A stretch of DNA of 64,000 nt from Mariniflexile litorale (GTDB taxonomy: Bacteria; Bacteroidota; Bacteroidia; Flavobacteriales; Flavobacteriaceae): positions 2,365,501 to 2,429,500 of the forward strand of contig NZ_CP155618.1 in the NCBI RefSeq assembly GCF_031128465.2. Direction: 5' to 3'. Of this stretch, positions 24,691 to 33,761 are shown piece after piece (positions within the stretch are counted from its first letter, which is position 1; each line of letters opens with the position of its first letter). Below the pieces are notes generated by a model. The model was not told where the DNA came from and made no database searches. It worked only from the letters and a program-made list of their open reading frames with translations. A program made the translations under genes and the position numbers.

Positions 24691-26139
24691 GTTTATAAAA
24701 ACTTCCCAAATAAACACGCTATACACAATCGCGTATTCCAACCCAATAATCCATAGGTTTTCGGTGTTATTGGTGTTTATATAAGCTAAGTAGCTTAGTG
24801 TCATAGCAAAACTCCAAACTAACGGGAATTTATAGTTAGTAAAGATAGATAAAATCAAAAGGGTGGCCACGTACCAAGGGTGTACAGTAGTGGCTGTAAA
24901 GTAATAGAATGACAAAGCCAAAAGCATACTTGTTATCAGTTGAACGGTTGTTTTGTTCTTTCTGAAAAATGCCATCCCTAAAACAAATAAAACAACAACA
25001 ACAGGAATGATTTTACCTATGGTACCAATTTCATTATAACCTCTAAATTGATAACCAATTTCTCGTGCTATATAATACAAACTGGCATTAAATTCAAAGT
25101 CTTGAAACCACAAGCCAACTGTTTTAGTATAATTACTGATGAATTGTTTCGAGTAAAAAGGTAGAAATAACAAAATGGTGGTAAGTAACGTGACGCAGTA
25201 AAAACTAATTAATTTTAATAGTCCGCCATTGTGAGGTGTAAGTCGCAAAGCAATCTCTTCCTTAGAAACAGATTGCTTCATTTTATTTGTAATAATGTTT
25301 CTCGCTTCATCAGGTGTTAGGTTGAGTGCAGTCGAAACCTTTTTATTATTGAAAAACCACTTCAAAAACAAAGGTAAAAACATTAAAGGAATTAATTTCA
25401 CCGAAATAGAGCAGCCTAAAATAATTGCAGCAAATAACCATTTTCTTGAATGTAGTAAGTACAAACTCCACACTAAAAAGAAAATCATCACGCCTTCAAA
25501 ATGAAGATTTCCTGTTAATTCTATAATAATAAACGGATTCAAAACATACCAAAAAATGTTGTGTGCAGGAAGATTTAATCTTTCTAATAATTTTTTTCCA
25601 AAAAAGAGTGTACCAAAATCGGCTGCAATTATAAGGATGCGCATCACCACAACCGACCCTAAAATACTTTTCCCTGCAAACAAACCTGCGATCACAAAGC
25701 ATAATTGATTTAAAGGTGGGTAGTTGGTAAAATGACTGGCATTCAATTCTCCCATGCCTTGATGTAATTCTTGAGCTTGATCTACAGGGAATTTGCTCAT
25801 GCTTATAAACGACTCTACGTTGTGTAAATAGGGGTTGAAACCTTCTAAAAGCATTCGGCCATCCCAAATAAAACGGTAAAAATCTTGTGATAAGTTTGGT
25901 ATGGCTAAAATAAAAATGGCTCGAAATATAAAGGCTAACCAAGTTAAAAATACAAGCTGTGATTTTAACAGCTGTACCAGTTTGTAAAACAAAAAGAATA
26001 AAGCAGTATACAACATGATAAGCTTTACATAATCGGTTCTAACCAAGTTGTATGCAAATGTAAAATATAATAAACAACTAGAAACTACAAGCAGTAACCA
26101 TGCTCTATTGGATTTTAAAAAAACAAGGTTTGAAAACAT
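24664..26139 (-). CDS. Polytopic membrane mannosyltransferase-like protein with repeat-derived insert
   Basis: About 491 residues with a dozen or so hydrophobic spans, resembling GT87/DUF2029-type mannosyltransferases that use polyprenyl-phosphate sugars. Early features include RFIWDGRMLLEGFNPYLHN and HFTNYPPLNQL, the DGR/NPY and NYPP motifs of these enzymes, and late TVHPWYVATLL. The start is ATG at 26139 (MFSNLV); an upstream TTG adds two residues. Residues about 267-305, between membrane spans, are encoded by sequence matching the palindromic repeats found at 39.4-40.5 kb (25223-25339). That loop is Lys/Thr-rich and unlike the rest. Acceptor and sugar are unknown. Confidence 0.78.
   Translation of the reverse strand: MFSNLVFLKSNRAWLLLVVSSCLLYFTFAYNLVRTDYVKLIMLYTALFFLFYKLVQLLKSQLVFLTWLAFIFRAIFILAIPNLSQDFYRFIWDGRMLLEGFNPYLHNVESFISMSKFPVDQAQELHQGMGELNASHFTNYPPLNQLCFVIAGLFAGKSILGSVVVMRILIIAADFGTLFFGKKLLERLNLPAHNIFWYVLNPFIIIELTGNLHFEGVMIFFLVWSLYLLHSRKWLFAAIILGCSISVKLIPLMFLPLFLKWFFNNKKVSTALNLTPDEARNIITNKMKQSVSKEEIALRLTPHNGGLLKLISFYCVTLLTTILLFLPFYSKQFISNYTKTVGLWFQDFEFNASLYYIAREIGYQFRGYNEIGTIGKIIPVVVVLFVLGMAFFRKNKTTVQLITSMLLALSFYYFTATTVHPWYVATLLILSIFTNYKFPLVWSFAMTLSYLAYINTNNTENLWIIGLEYAIVYSVFIWEVFINKKATKQIS
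25223..25339 (-). repeat. Palindromic repeat inserted in frame inside the membrane glycosyltransferase gene
   Basis: Read on the plus strand, 25223-25256 resembles the inverted-type copy of the 39-40 kb repeat (CATTG.GAGG...GCAATCT), 25269-25297 starts as the forward copy (CAGATTGCTTC), and 25319-25339 is AGGTTGAGTGCAGTCGAAACC-like, another dispersed flavobacterial repeat motif. On the coding strand GAGATTGCTTTGCGAC and ACACCTCACAATGGCGG match the forward repeat. The 117 bases are a multiple of three and encode 39 residues without a stop. Confidence 0.7.
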
Positions 26140-26316
26140 AATCAAATATAATATTATTTGTTTGTCGAATTAAATTAGAAACCTAATGTTACTATTACGT
26201 TATAGTTAAAAATAATTGTAATTAATCTGCAATACATGACTTCTATCATAATTTAAAAAGGAGTCTATCCTTAATTTTAGCCTGTAAATACTGATAAACT
26301 TAATAAATTATAAATC

Positions 26317-26721
26317 ATGAATATATCTCATATTGAGCATATTGGAATAGCGGTTGAAAATTTAGAAAATTCCATTAAATATTATGAAGACGTTTTAGGA
26401 ATGACATGTTATTCTATTGAAGAGGTTGTTGATCAGAAGGTGAAAACAGCCTTTTTTTTGGTAGGTAATACAAAAATTGAATTACTTGAAAGTACCTCGC
26501 CAGACGGGGCTATCGGGAAATTTATTGCTAAAAAAGGCCCTGGAATACACCATATTGCTTTTGCTGTAAATAACGCTACAGAGGCTTTAAAATTAGCAGA
26601 AGACAGAGGCGTGACTCTTATTGATAAAGTCTCGAGAAAAGGAGCTGAAGGATTAAATATTGGCTTTTTACATCCAAAATCTACACTAGGAGTTCTAACT
26701 GAACTTTGTTCAAAACAATAA
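26317..26721 (+). CDS. mce: Methylmalonyl-CoA epimerase
   Basis: Interconverts (R)- and (S)-methylmalonyl-CoA. The 134-residue VOC-fold protein starts NISHIEHIGIAVENLENSI, has metal-binding His in HIEHIG and in GIHHIAF, Glu in IELLE, and ends FLHPKSTLGVLTELC with the last Glu ligand. It opens the plus-strand methylmalonyl-CoA block that continues to 35894, 36 bases before the carboxyltransferase gene. The 177-base divergent spacer upstream shows no clear promoter pair. Confidence 0.93.
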   Translation: MNISHIEHIGIAVENLENSIKYYEDVLGMTCYSIEEVVDQKVKTAFFLVGNTKIELLESTSPDGAIGKFIAKKGPGIHHIAFAVNNATEALKLAEDRGVTLIDKVSRKGAEGLNIGFLHPKSTLGVLTELCSKQ

Positions 26722-26757
26722 AAGGTTATTAAAACAGATAAGTAAATAGTTAAACAA

Positions 26758-28317
26758 ATGGCAAATCAAGATAAAATTAACGAGCTCATTCAAAAAAGAG
26801 CGGAAGCAAAGTTAGGAGGCGGTGAAAAACGTATCGATTCGCAACATGCTAAAGGAAAGTTAACAGCCCGAGAAAGAATAGACATTCTTTTAGATGATGA
26901 TAGTTTTGAAGAGTTCGACATGTTTGTAACCCACAGGACGAAATCTTTTGGATTGGATAAGGAAATTTATTTATCAGATGGGGTTGTAACGGGTCATGGA
27001 ACCATTGATGGAAGAATTGTTTACGTATTTGCTCAAGATTTTACCGTATTTGGTGGGTCGCTTTCAGAAACATTTGCGTTAAAAATTTGTAAAATTATGG
27101 ATATGGCTATGAAAATAGGTGTACCCGTTATAGGGTTAAATGATAGTGGAGGTGCACGTATTCAAGAAGGTGTGAGATCGCTTGCAGGGTATGCCGAAAT
27201 TTTTCAAAGAAATATTATGGCATCGGGTGTTATTCCTCAAATTTCTTCCATTTTAGGACCTTGTGCAGGGGGCGCGGTATATTCACCAGCCTTAACAGAT
27301 TTTACCATCATGACGGACAAAACAAGTTACATGTTTGTTACTGGTCCAAAGGTGGTCCAAGCTGTAACAGGAGAAGTTGTTACGGCCGAACAATTAGGAG
27401 GTGCTCATATTCATTCAACAAAATCGGGAGTATCACATTTTTTAGCGGAGAATGATGAAGAAAATCTCATGCTCGTAAGGAAATTGTTAAGTTACTTACC
27501 TTCCAATAATCTTGAAGAACCACCAACCATTTCAACCTCCGACCCTATAGATCGGTTGGATGATGTTTTAAATACTATTATTCCCGAAAATGCGAATCAG
27601 GCTTATGATATTATTGATGTGATTTCAATAATCGCCGATAATGGCGAGTTTTTAGAAGTACATAGAAACTATGCCCGAAATATTGTGGTTGGTTTTGCAC
27701 GTTTCAATGGGCGCTCCGTTGGTATTGTCGCTAATCAGCCAAAATATTATGCGGGGGTTTTAGACTGTGAGTCGTCGAGAAAAGCCGCCCGATTTGTTCG
27801 TTTTTGTGATGCCTTTAATATTCCTGTGGTAACCTTAGTGGACGTACCAGGTTTCTTGCCAGGAACGGGTCAAGAATACGCTGGAATTATTTTACACGGT
27901 GCAAAATTATTATTTGCTTATGGTGAAGCTACTGTTCCAAAAGTAACCATTACACTTCGGAAGTCTTATGGGGGTGCGCATGATGTTATGAGTTGTAAAC
28001 AACTTAGGGGCGATTTAAATTACGCTTGGCCAACGGCAGAAATTGCAGTCATGGGTGCAAAAGGAGCTGTGGAGGTTTTAGAAGGTTCTAACATTCGTAA
28101 AATTGAAAATGCTGATGAAAAACAGCATTATATAGAGGAGAAAGAGAGCGAGTATAATACCAAATTTGCTAATCCGTATGTAGCTGCTAAATATGGATTT
28201 ATTGATGATGTTATTGAGCCCAGAAATACCAGGTTTAGAATTATTAGAGCTTTGGAATTATTAGCCAATAAGAAAGAAGTAAATCCGCCTAAAAAACATT
28301 CAAACATTCCATTATAA
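26758..28317 (+). CDS. mmdA: Methylmalonyl-CoA decarboxylase alpha / propionyl-CoA carboxylase beta (carboxyltransferase)
   Basis: A 519-residue carboxyltransferase that moves the carboxyl group between methylmalonyl-CoA and biotin. Both crotonase-like halves are present: [20 protein letters not shown] and [17 protein letters not shown] in the N half, [25 protein letters not shown] (motif shortened to [14 protein letters not shown]) and [11 protein letters not shown] in the C half. On sequence alone it could serve propionyl-CoA carboxylase, but the following OadG-, biotin- and OadB-type genes point to the Na+-pumping decarboxylase. Its stop overlaps the next start by one base (TAATG). Confidence 0.9.
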   Translation: MANQDKINELIQKRAEAKLGGGEKRIDSQHAKGKLTARERIDILLDDDSFEEFDMFVTHRTKSFGLDKEIYLSDGVVTGHGTIDGRIVYVFAQDFTVFGGSLSETFALKICKIMDMAMKIGVPVIGLNDSGGARIQEGVRSLAGYAEIFQRNIMASGVIPQISSILGPCAGGAVYSPALTDFTIMTDKTSYMFVTGPKVVQAVTGEVVTAEQLGGAHIHSTKSGVSHFLAENDEENLMLVRKLLSYLPSNNLEEPPTISTSDPIDRLDDVLNTIIPENANQAYDIIDVISIIADNGEFLEVHRNYARNIVVGFARFNGRSVGIVANQPKYYAGVLDCESSRKAARFVRFCDAFNIPVVTLVDVPGFLPGTGQEYAGIILHGAKLLFAYGEATVPKVTITLRKSYGGAHDVMSCKQLRGDLNYAWPTAEIAVMGAKGAVEVLEGSNIRKIENADEKQHYIEEKESEYNTKFANPYVAAKYGFIDDVIEPRNTRFRIIRALELLANKKEVNPPKKHSNIPL

Positions 28318-28679
28318 TGACACATCTATTTTTATTTACCGACACGCTAAGCGAAGGCTATGTTATTCTAGTAACAGGACTTACAATTGTTTTTGGAGGC
28401 TTATTGCTTTTAACCTTGTTTTTTAAATATGGATTACCAGTGATGCTCTATATCTATAAAATAATAAGTAAGGGAAGAGATAAAAAAATAAAAGAAATAT
28501 CCCCTAAAGTTAATGAGCAGTTTACAGGAGAAATGGCGGCGGCAATTTCTGCGGCAATTCATATGTATCTGAATGCTCAGCATGATAATGAAAATGCAGT
28601 ATTAACGATTAAACAAGCTAGAAAATTATATTCCCCTTGGAGTTCTAAAATTTATAGTGCTTATGGTAATAGACTCTAG
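28317..28679 (+). CDS. OadG-type gamma/delta subunit of Na+-translocating decarboxylase
   Basis: A 120-residue protein with one N-terminal transmembrane helix (GYVILVTGLTIVFGGLLLL) and a charged, helical cytoplasmic tail containing EMAAAISAAIHMYL. This is the layout of OadG/MmdD, the small subunit that assembles carboxyltransferase, biotin carrier and membrane pump. Its identity is weak by sequence but firm by position, coupled to mmdA by a one-base overlap and 30 bases before the biotin carrier gene. Confidence 0.82.
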   Translation: MTHLFLFTDTLSEGYVILVTGLTIVFGGLLLLTLFFKYGLPVMLYIYKIISKGRDKKIKEISPKVNEQFTGEMAAAISAAIHMYLNAQHDNENAVLTIKQARKLYSPWSSKIYSAYGNRL

Positions 28680-28709
28680 TTCAAAACTTATAAAGAAACA
28701 TAAAAGGCA

Positions 28710-29138
28710 ATGAAAAATTTCACATTCAAAATAAACGAAAATAATTACGGTGTTAAAATAGTATCACACGAGAATAGCACTATAGAGTTGGAGGTAAATG
28801 GAACGTCTTATTCCGTTAAAATGAAGGAAGAGGTAAAAACTATAAAAACGCCCACACTAGTTCGTAAGCCCGCAAGTGCAGTTGTTGAGCCGCTAAAAGT
28901 AAGTAATCCAAATTCTGGTTCCTCAGGGTCAAAAATTGTGGCACCTATTCCAGGTGTTGTTTTATCAATTAATGCAAAAGTAGGAGATAGAATTAAAGAG
29001 AACGATATACTATTAGTTTTAGAAGCCATGAAAATGGAAAATAGTATAGCTTCAGAAAAAGCAGGTATCGTTTCTGCCATTCATGTAAAAGTTGGGCAAC
29101 AAGTTTTGCAAAGTGACATCATGATAGAATTAGAATAA
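28710..29138 (+). CDS. mmdC: Biotin carboxyl carrier subunit
   Basis: A 142-residue biotin/lipoyl attachment protein. The C-terminal domain (about 72-142) starts KIVAPIPGVVLSI and includes LVLEAMKMENS, in which the Lys is biotinylated. A Thr/Pro/Val-rich linker joins it to a small N-terminal strand region that probably docks to the OadG-type subunit. It carries CO2 from the carboxyltransferase to the membrane decarboxylase. Confidence 0.92.
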   Translation: MKNFTFKINENNYGVKIVSHENSTIELEVNGTSYSVKMKEEVKTIKTPTLVRKPASAVVEPLKVSNPNSGSSGSKIVAPIPGVVLSINAKVGDRIKENDILLVLEAMKMENSIASEKAGIVSAIHVKVGQQVLQSDIMIELE

Positions 29139-29200
29139 AAGACAAAACGGCTTCAAATTGTAATTGAATAAGCATTTTGAGCTTGTTAAAAAATGAAAAA

Positions 29201-30523
29201 ATGAAAAAAGTAATATTAATATTTGGAGTTCTATCGTTGTTGGTTTTTATAAGACCTGTTTTAGGATTGAATGCTCATGCCGCAACTACAAACTTAACTA
29301 CGGCAACAGTTAATCAATCTGAAGAAAATTCAGAAAAAAGTTTTGTGTCTGAAGCCTTCGATGGTATAAAACAATTTTATCAATACACGGGTTTTGCGAA
29401 TGCCGAATCTGGGAATTTGCTTATGATTGTAATAGGGATTGTCTTTATATATCTCGGAATTAAATTTGATTATGAACCGCTGCTTTTAATCCCTATTGGA
29501 GCAGGTGTTATAATAGGTAATATTCCTTTTGTAGCAGGTAATCAAACGGGGATTTACGAAGAAGGTTCTGTACTTAATTACCTTTATTTTGGGGTTGTGA
29601 AGGGGGTCTACCCACCTTTAATTTTTTTAGGAATTGGGGCCATGACCGATTTCTCATCGCTTATAGGCAACCCTAAACTCATGCTTTTAGGAGCGGCAGC
29701 ACAAATTGGGGTTTTTGGAACTTTTTTAGGAGCACTTTATTTAGGGTTTAGTCTGCCAGAAGCTGGTGCTATTGGAATTATTGGTGGTGCCGATGGTCCT
29801 ACCGCTATTTTCTTATCCTCTAAACTGGCAAATGGTATAAATATATTGCCAGATGGGACTACGGTTAAGAATTTAATAGGACCTATCGCTATTGCTGCCT
29901 ATTCTTATATGGCATTGGTACCAGTTATCCAGCCTCCAATAATGAGGTTGCTAACTTCTAAAAAGGAGCGATTAATTAGAATGAAACCTCCAAGAGCAGT
30001 GTCGCAAAAGGAAAAAATGATCTTTCCAGTAGTTGCATTGTTACTAACAACTTTTATATCACCTAGTGCATTGCCTTTATTAGGGATGTTGTTTTTTGGA
30101 AATTTATTAAAAGAATCGGGCAGAACCGAACGACTTGCCGATACAGCACGAACTAAATTAATAGACATCGTAACCATACTTTTGGGTGTTACGGTGGGAG
30201 CATCCACGCAAGCAGATATTTTTATCACTAAAGATTCTATGCTAATATTTGGATTGGGAGCTATCTCATTTGTAATAGCAACGATGGGTGGTTTGCTTTT
30301 TGCTAAATTTATGAATCTGTTTCTTAAAGAAGGTGATAAGTTAAACCCACTTATTGGAGCTGCAGGAGTTTCGGCGGTTCCAGATAGTGCTAGGGTGGTA
30401 CATGCTGAAGGCTTAAAAAGTGATCCTCATAATTATTTACTTATGCATGCCATGGCACCTAATGTTGCAGGGGTTATAGGTTCAGCTATTGCGGCGGGTA
30501 TCATACTAAGTTTTTTAGGATAA
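29201..30523 (+). CDS. mmdB: Na+-translocating decarboxylase beta subunit (OadB/MmdB)
   Basis: A 440-residue polytopic protein that decarboxylates carboxybiotin and exports Na+. GIIGGADGPTAIF is the conserved region containing the Asp needed for sodium coupling, and AAGVSAVPDSARVVHAEG corresponds to the second conserved pore region. The N-terminus carries an extra segment: a hydrophobic signal-like start and a polar stretch (TATVNQSEENSEKSF) before the usual first helices. A TTG at 29177 is in frame, but the ATG at 29201 (MKKVILIFG) gives a normal start. Confidence 0.92.
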   Translation: MKKVILIFGVLSLLVFIRPVLGLNAHAATTNLTTATVNQSEENSEKSFVSEAFDGIKQFYQYTGFANAESGNLLMIVIGIVFIYLGIKFDYEPLLLIPIGAGVIIGNIPFVAGNQTGIYEEGSVLNYLYFGVVKGVYPPLIFLGIGAMTDFSSLIGNPKLMLLGAAAQIGVFGTFLGALYLGFSLPEAGAIGIIGGADGPTAIFLSSKLANGINILPDGTTVKNLIGPIAIAAYSYMALVPVIQPPIMRLLTSKKERLIRMKPPRAVSQKEKMIFPVVALLLTTFISPSALPLLGMLFFGNLLKESGRTERLADTARTKLIDIVTILLGVTVGASTQADIFITKDSMLIFGLGAISFVIATMGGLLFAKFMNLFLKEGDKLNPLIGAAGVSAVPDSARVVHAEGLKSDPHNYLLMHAMAPNVAGVIGSAIAAGIILSFLG

Positions 30524-30578
30524 TATAAGATGATATAAAAAGGATAAAAAGGAAAGACAAATTTTAAAAGTTAAGGAT

Positions 30579-31865
30579 ATGAACTTACCAAATAAAATGA
30601 CAGCTGAGGAAGCTGTGAAATTGATAGAATCAGGTGATAGAGTGTTAATTCAAGGAGGTTCGGCCACGCCGCAAACACTTATTAGAGCTATGGTTGCGAG
30701 AGCCTCAGAATTACGAGGCGTAAAAATTGTTCACTTACATACGGAAGGCGAATGTGGCTATACTGCTCCCGAATTAAGAGATAGTTTCAATACTAGTGTT
30801 TTTTTTATTGGTGGAAATGTGAGAAAAATGGTTGGTAACACCGTTAATTATATTCCCATTTTTTTAAGTGATATCCCTAACTTATTCCGCCAAAGATACA
30901 TGGAGTTGGATGTTGTTTTAGTGAATGTTTCTCCACCAGACAAGCATGGGTTTTGTTCTTTAGGAGTTTCCGTTGATATTGTTATATCGGGTATAGAACA
31001 AGGCAAGAAAGTAATAGCGCAAATTAATCCTAAAATGCCGCGTACTTTTGGAGATGCACTTATACATGTTAAAAATTTTGATGCTTGTGTTGAGGTTGAA
31101 GATGATATTTATGAAATGAAGTTTGTAGCACCATCGGCAGAAGAGCAAGCCATCGGAAAAAATATTGCTGCAATTATAGATGATGGCGCTACCTTACAAA
31201 TGGGTATTGGAGGTATTCCTAATGCTGTTTTAACATATTTAACCCATCATAAAAACTTAGGAGTTCATACCGAAATGTTCTCGGAAGGCATCGTAGATTT
31301 AGTTGAAAGAGGTGTTGTGAATGGCTCTAAGAAAAAAGTAAACCCGTATAAAATAGTTTCAGGTTTTGCCATGGGAACACGGCGATTGTATGATTTTATG
31401 GATGACAATCCAGAGATTGAAATGCTGGATATTGCCTATGTAAATGATACGGCTATCATTCGTCAAAACCCTAAAGTAACCGCTATTAATTCAGCCATAG
31501 AAATAGATATAACTGGCCAGGTTTGTGCAGATTCTATTGGTACTAGAATGTTTTCGGGTGTAGGTGGGCAAATGGACTTTATGCGAGGTGCGGCACTGTC
31601 TCAGGGCGGAAAACCTATCATTGCTGTAAATTCAACGACCTTAAAAGGGGTTTCTAAAATTGTACCCATGTTAAAACAAGGGGCTGGTGTGGTTACAACC
31701 CGAGCTCATGCCCGATTTGTTGCCACCGAATATGGTGTTGCTGAATTATTTGGTAGAACTTTAAAACAGCGTGCACAGTCGCTTCGTGACATAGCACATC
31801 CAGACCATAGAGAAACCTTAGATAAAGCTATTTTTGAAAGATTTGGAAGTAGCCTTATGGTTTAA
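30579..31865 (+). CDS. Acetyl-CoA hydrolase/transferase family CoA-transferase
   Basis: A 428-residue class I CoA-transferase. The two-domain fold shows VLIQGGSATPQTLIRAM early, GIGGIPNAVLTYL and the active-site Glu in VHTEMFSEGIVDL, then AHARFVATEYGVAELFG late. In this operon the likely reaction is CoA exchange between propionyl-CoA and succinate or acetate, which closes a succinate-propionate cycle; 4-hydroxybutyrate or acetate specificity is also possible. It sits 55 bases after mmdB and 27 before mutA. Confidence 0.85.
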   Translation: MNLPNKMTAEEAVKLIESGDRVLIQGGSATPQTLIRAMVARASELRGVKIVHLHTEGECGYTAPELRDSFNTSVFFIGGNVRKMVGNTVNYIPIFLSDIPNLFRQRYMELDVVLVNVSPPDKHGFCSLGVSVDIVISGIEQGKKVIAQINPKMPRTFGDALIHVKNFDACVEVEDDIYEMKFVAPSAEEQAIGKNIAAIIDDGATLQMGIGGIPNAVLTYLTHHKNLGVHTEMFSEGIVDLVERGVVNGSKKKVNPYKIVSGFAMGTRRLYDFMDDNPEIEMLDIAYVNDTAIIRQNPKVTAINSAIEIDITGQVCADSIGTRMFSGVGGQMDFMRGAALSQGGKPIIAVNSTTLKGVSKIVPMLKQGAGVVTTRAHARFVATEYGVAELFGRTLKQRAQSLRDIAHPDHRETLDKAIFERFGSSLMV

Positions 31866-31892
31866 TATTAAAGTGAACCTAATACAAATATT

Positions 31893-33710
31893 ATGAATAC
31901 GAATAACATTCCACTTTTTTCTGAATTCAAACCTGTTACTAAACAGGAGTGGTTAGATAAAGTAAACATAGATTTAAAAGGAGATGATTTTAATAGAAAA
32001 TTGGTTTGGAAAAACTTAAATGATATTAATATCCAGCCTTTTTACAATACGGAAGATGCATTGGATTACTTAAGTCATACAGGCGAGAATTCACAAGCTT
32101 TAATAAATTACAGATGTATTTGTGTGCTGTCGGTAGAAAGCGGCAATAAGCAAGCTCTAAAAGCCATAAAAGAAGGGGTTACTGGATTGCTTTTTGAATT
32201 AGAAGAAAATGTTTCTGCAACAACACTTTTAAAAGGGATTGATTTGAATCAGGTGGCTGTTTCGTTTGTTTTATCAAAAGAAGCCATTCGTTTTCCAAAA
32301 GATTTCTTTGCCTTTGTTGAACAGAATATCAGCCATCCAAAAAACCTTAGAGGGTATATTGATTTGGGTTTAATTTCTAATTATGTAACCAAAGGCATTA
32401 GCGATGTTGATCCATTTGAGTCTTTGGCAAGTTTTGTGAAATTAAGCACAGGATATCCGAATTTTAAAACTATAACCATTTCTGGAACGGCTTATTTAGA
32501 TGCGGGTTCTAACCAAGTTCAGGAAGTGGCTTATACTTTAAATTCATTGGTTTATTTAATAGAGCAATGTTTATACAAAGATATTAGTGTGCAATCTGTT
32601 TTTAATAATTTGCATGTTCAACTGGCTATAGGCTCTGAATATTTTGTTGAAATAGGTAAGTTTAGAGCCTTTAATAGTTTATTGCATGAAATTGCTAAGA
32701 AATATGGTGTGACCAATTTTAAACATAGTTTAACAGCTAAAACATCTATTTGGAGTAAATCGGTTACCGATGCACATACTAATTTATTGCGAGCCACTAC
32801 TGAGGCCATGTCTGCTATTTTAGGAAACACCGATGGTGTTTTAATTGATGCTTATGATAAAGAATTTAATGAAGCTTCGGATTTTTCGAATAGAATAGCG
32901 GGCAATATTTCAACTATTTTAAAGGAAGAATCTTATCTAGGTAAAGTAGCAAATCCCGTAGATGGATCTTATTATATTGAAGAAGTAAGTACTAAAATTG
33001 CTGATAAAGCTTTATACCTTTTTAAAGCAATTGAAGCACAAGGTGGTTTTTATAAAGCTTTTGAAAGTGAATATATTCAACAACAAATTGCGGAGATTCG
33101 TCAAGAAAAAATAAAACTGATAAGTCAAAGAAGATTGCCCATGGTTGGGGTAAATAAATATCCTAATCTTATGGAAACGGTTCCTTCAAAAGTTTTATCA
33201 TCTCAAGTTATCGCAAATCCTAAAGTATTAACACCAAGAAGAGCTTCCTTAGAAATTGAAGCTTTAAGAAAAGTAACCGAGCAAATAGTTGATGAAACGG
33301 GTAAACGTCCTGTAGTGGAGCTTACAAGTTTTGGAAATTTAACGATGCGTAAAGCAAGAGCTGCTTTTTCCTATGATTTTATAGGGGTTAGTGGTTTCAA
33401 AATATTACAGGAAAAGAGTTTTGAAAATGTAGAAGAAGCCGCAAAAAGTAGCGCACAATCAGAATCTGATGTGGTTGTAATTTGTAGTTCTGATGCCGAT
33501 TATGATGAAAATGCTTTACTATTTATTGAAACATTTAGAAGGATTAATTCAGAGAAAGTACTTCTGTTAGCAGGAAATCCTCTAAACATATTGAATTCTT
33601 TAACTGCTGCTGGATTGGATGGCTGCATTCATTTGAAATCGGATGTCATCCAAACCATCTCAGGTGTTCAGAAAAAAATTCAGAAGTATAACAACCTATT
33701 AAAGGTGTGA
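31893..33710 (+). CDS. mutA: Methylmalonyl-CoA mutase small (beta) subunit
   Basis: A 605-residue homologue of the mutase that acts as the non-catalytic partner in the MutAB heterodimer. It has the TIM-barrel part (ATTEAMSAILGNTDGVLIDAY shortened: TEAMSAILGNTDG; NPVDGSYYIE) and a Rossmann-like C-terminal domain. The cobalamin motif DxHxxG of the large subunit is absent, replaced around SSDADYDENA, as expected for the small subunit. It precedes mutB by 51 bases. Confidence 0.92.
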   Translation: MNTNNIPLFSEFKPVTKQEWLDKVNIDLKGDDFNRKLVWKNLNDINIQPFYNTEDALDYLSHTGENSQALINYRCICVLSVESGNKQALKAIKEGVTGLLFELEENVSATTLLKGIDLNQVAVSFVLSKEAIRFPKDFFAFVEQNISHPKNLRGYIDLGLISNYVTKGISDVDPFESLASFVKLSTGYPNFKTITISGTAYLDAGSNQVQEVAYTLNSLVYLIEQCLYKDISVQSVFNNLHVQLAIGSEYFVEIGKFRAFNSLLHEIAKKYGVTNFKHSLTAKTSIWSKSVTDAHTNLLRATTEAMSAILGNTDGVLIDAYDKEFNEASDFSNRIAGNISTILKEESYLGKVANPVDGSYYIEEVSTKIADKALYLFKAIEAQGGFYKAFESEYIQQQIAEIRQEKIKLISQRRLPMVGVNKYPNLMETVPSKVLSSQVIANPKVLTPRRASLEIEALRKVTEQIVDETGKRPVVELTSFGNLTMRKARAAFSYDFIGVSGFKILQEKSFENVEEAAKSSAQSESDVVVICSSDADYDENALLFIETFRRINSEKVLLLAGNPLNILNSLTAAGLDGCIHLKSDVIQTISGVQKKIQKYNNLLKV

Positions 33711-33761
33711 CATTGAAATTTGGTGATTCCATATTACCATTGAATAAAAATACTAGAAATT

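Noticed and set aside
25496-25942. Minus-strand 148-codon frame inside the mannosyltransferase gene
   Set aside because: It is an alternative reading frame of a well-supported gene, with no start site or composition of its own.
31893-33710. MutA as a defective mutase because it lacks DxHxxG
   Set aside because: The small subunit of heterodimeric methylmalonyl-CoA mutase normally lacks cobalamin binding, so this is expected.
33711-33761. Cobalamin riboswitch before mutB
   Set aside because: The gap is only 51 bases with no B12-box-like or stem structure; none was seen before mutA either.
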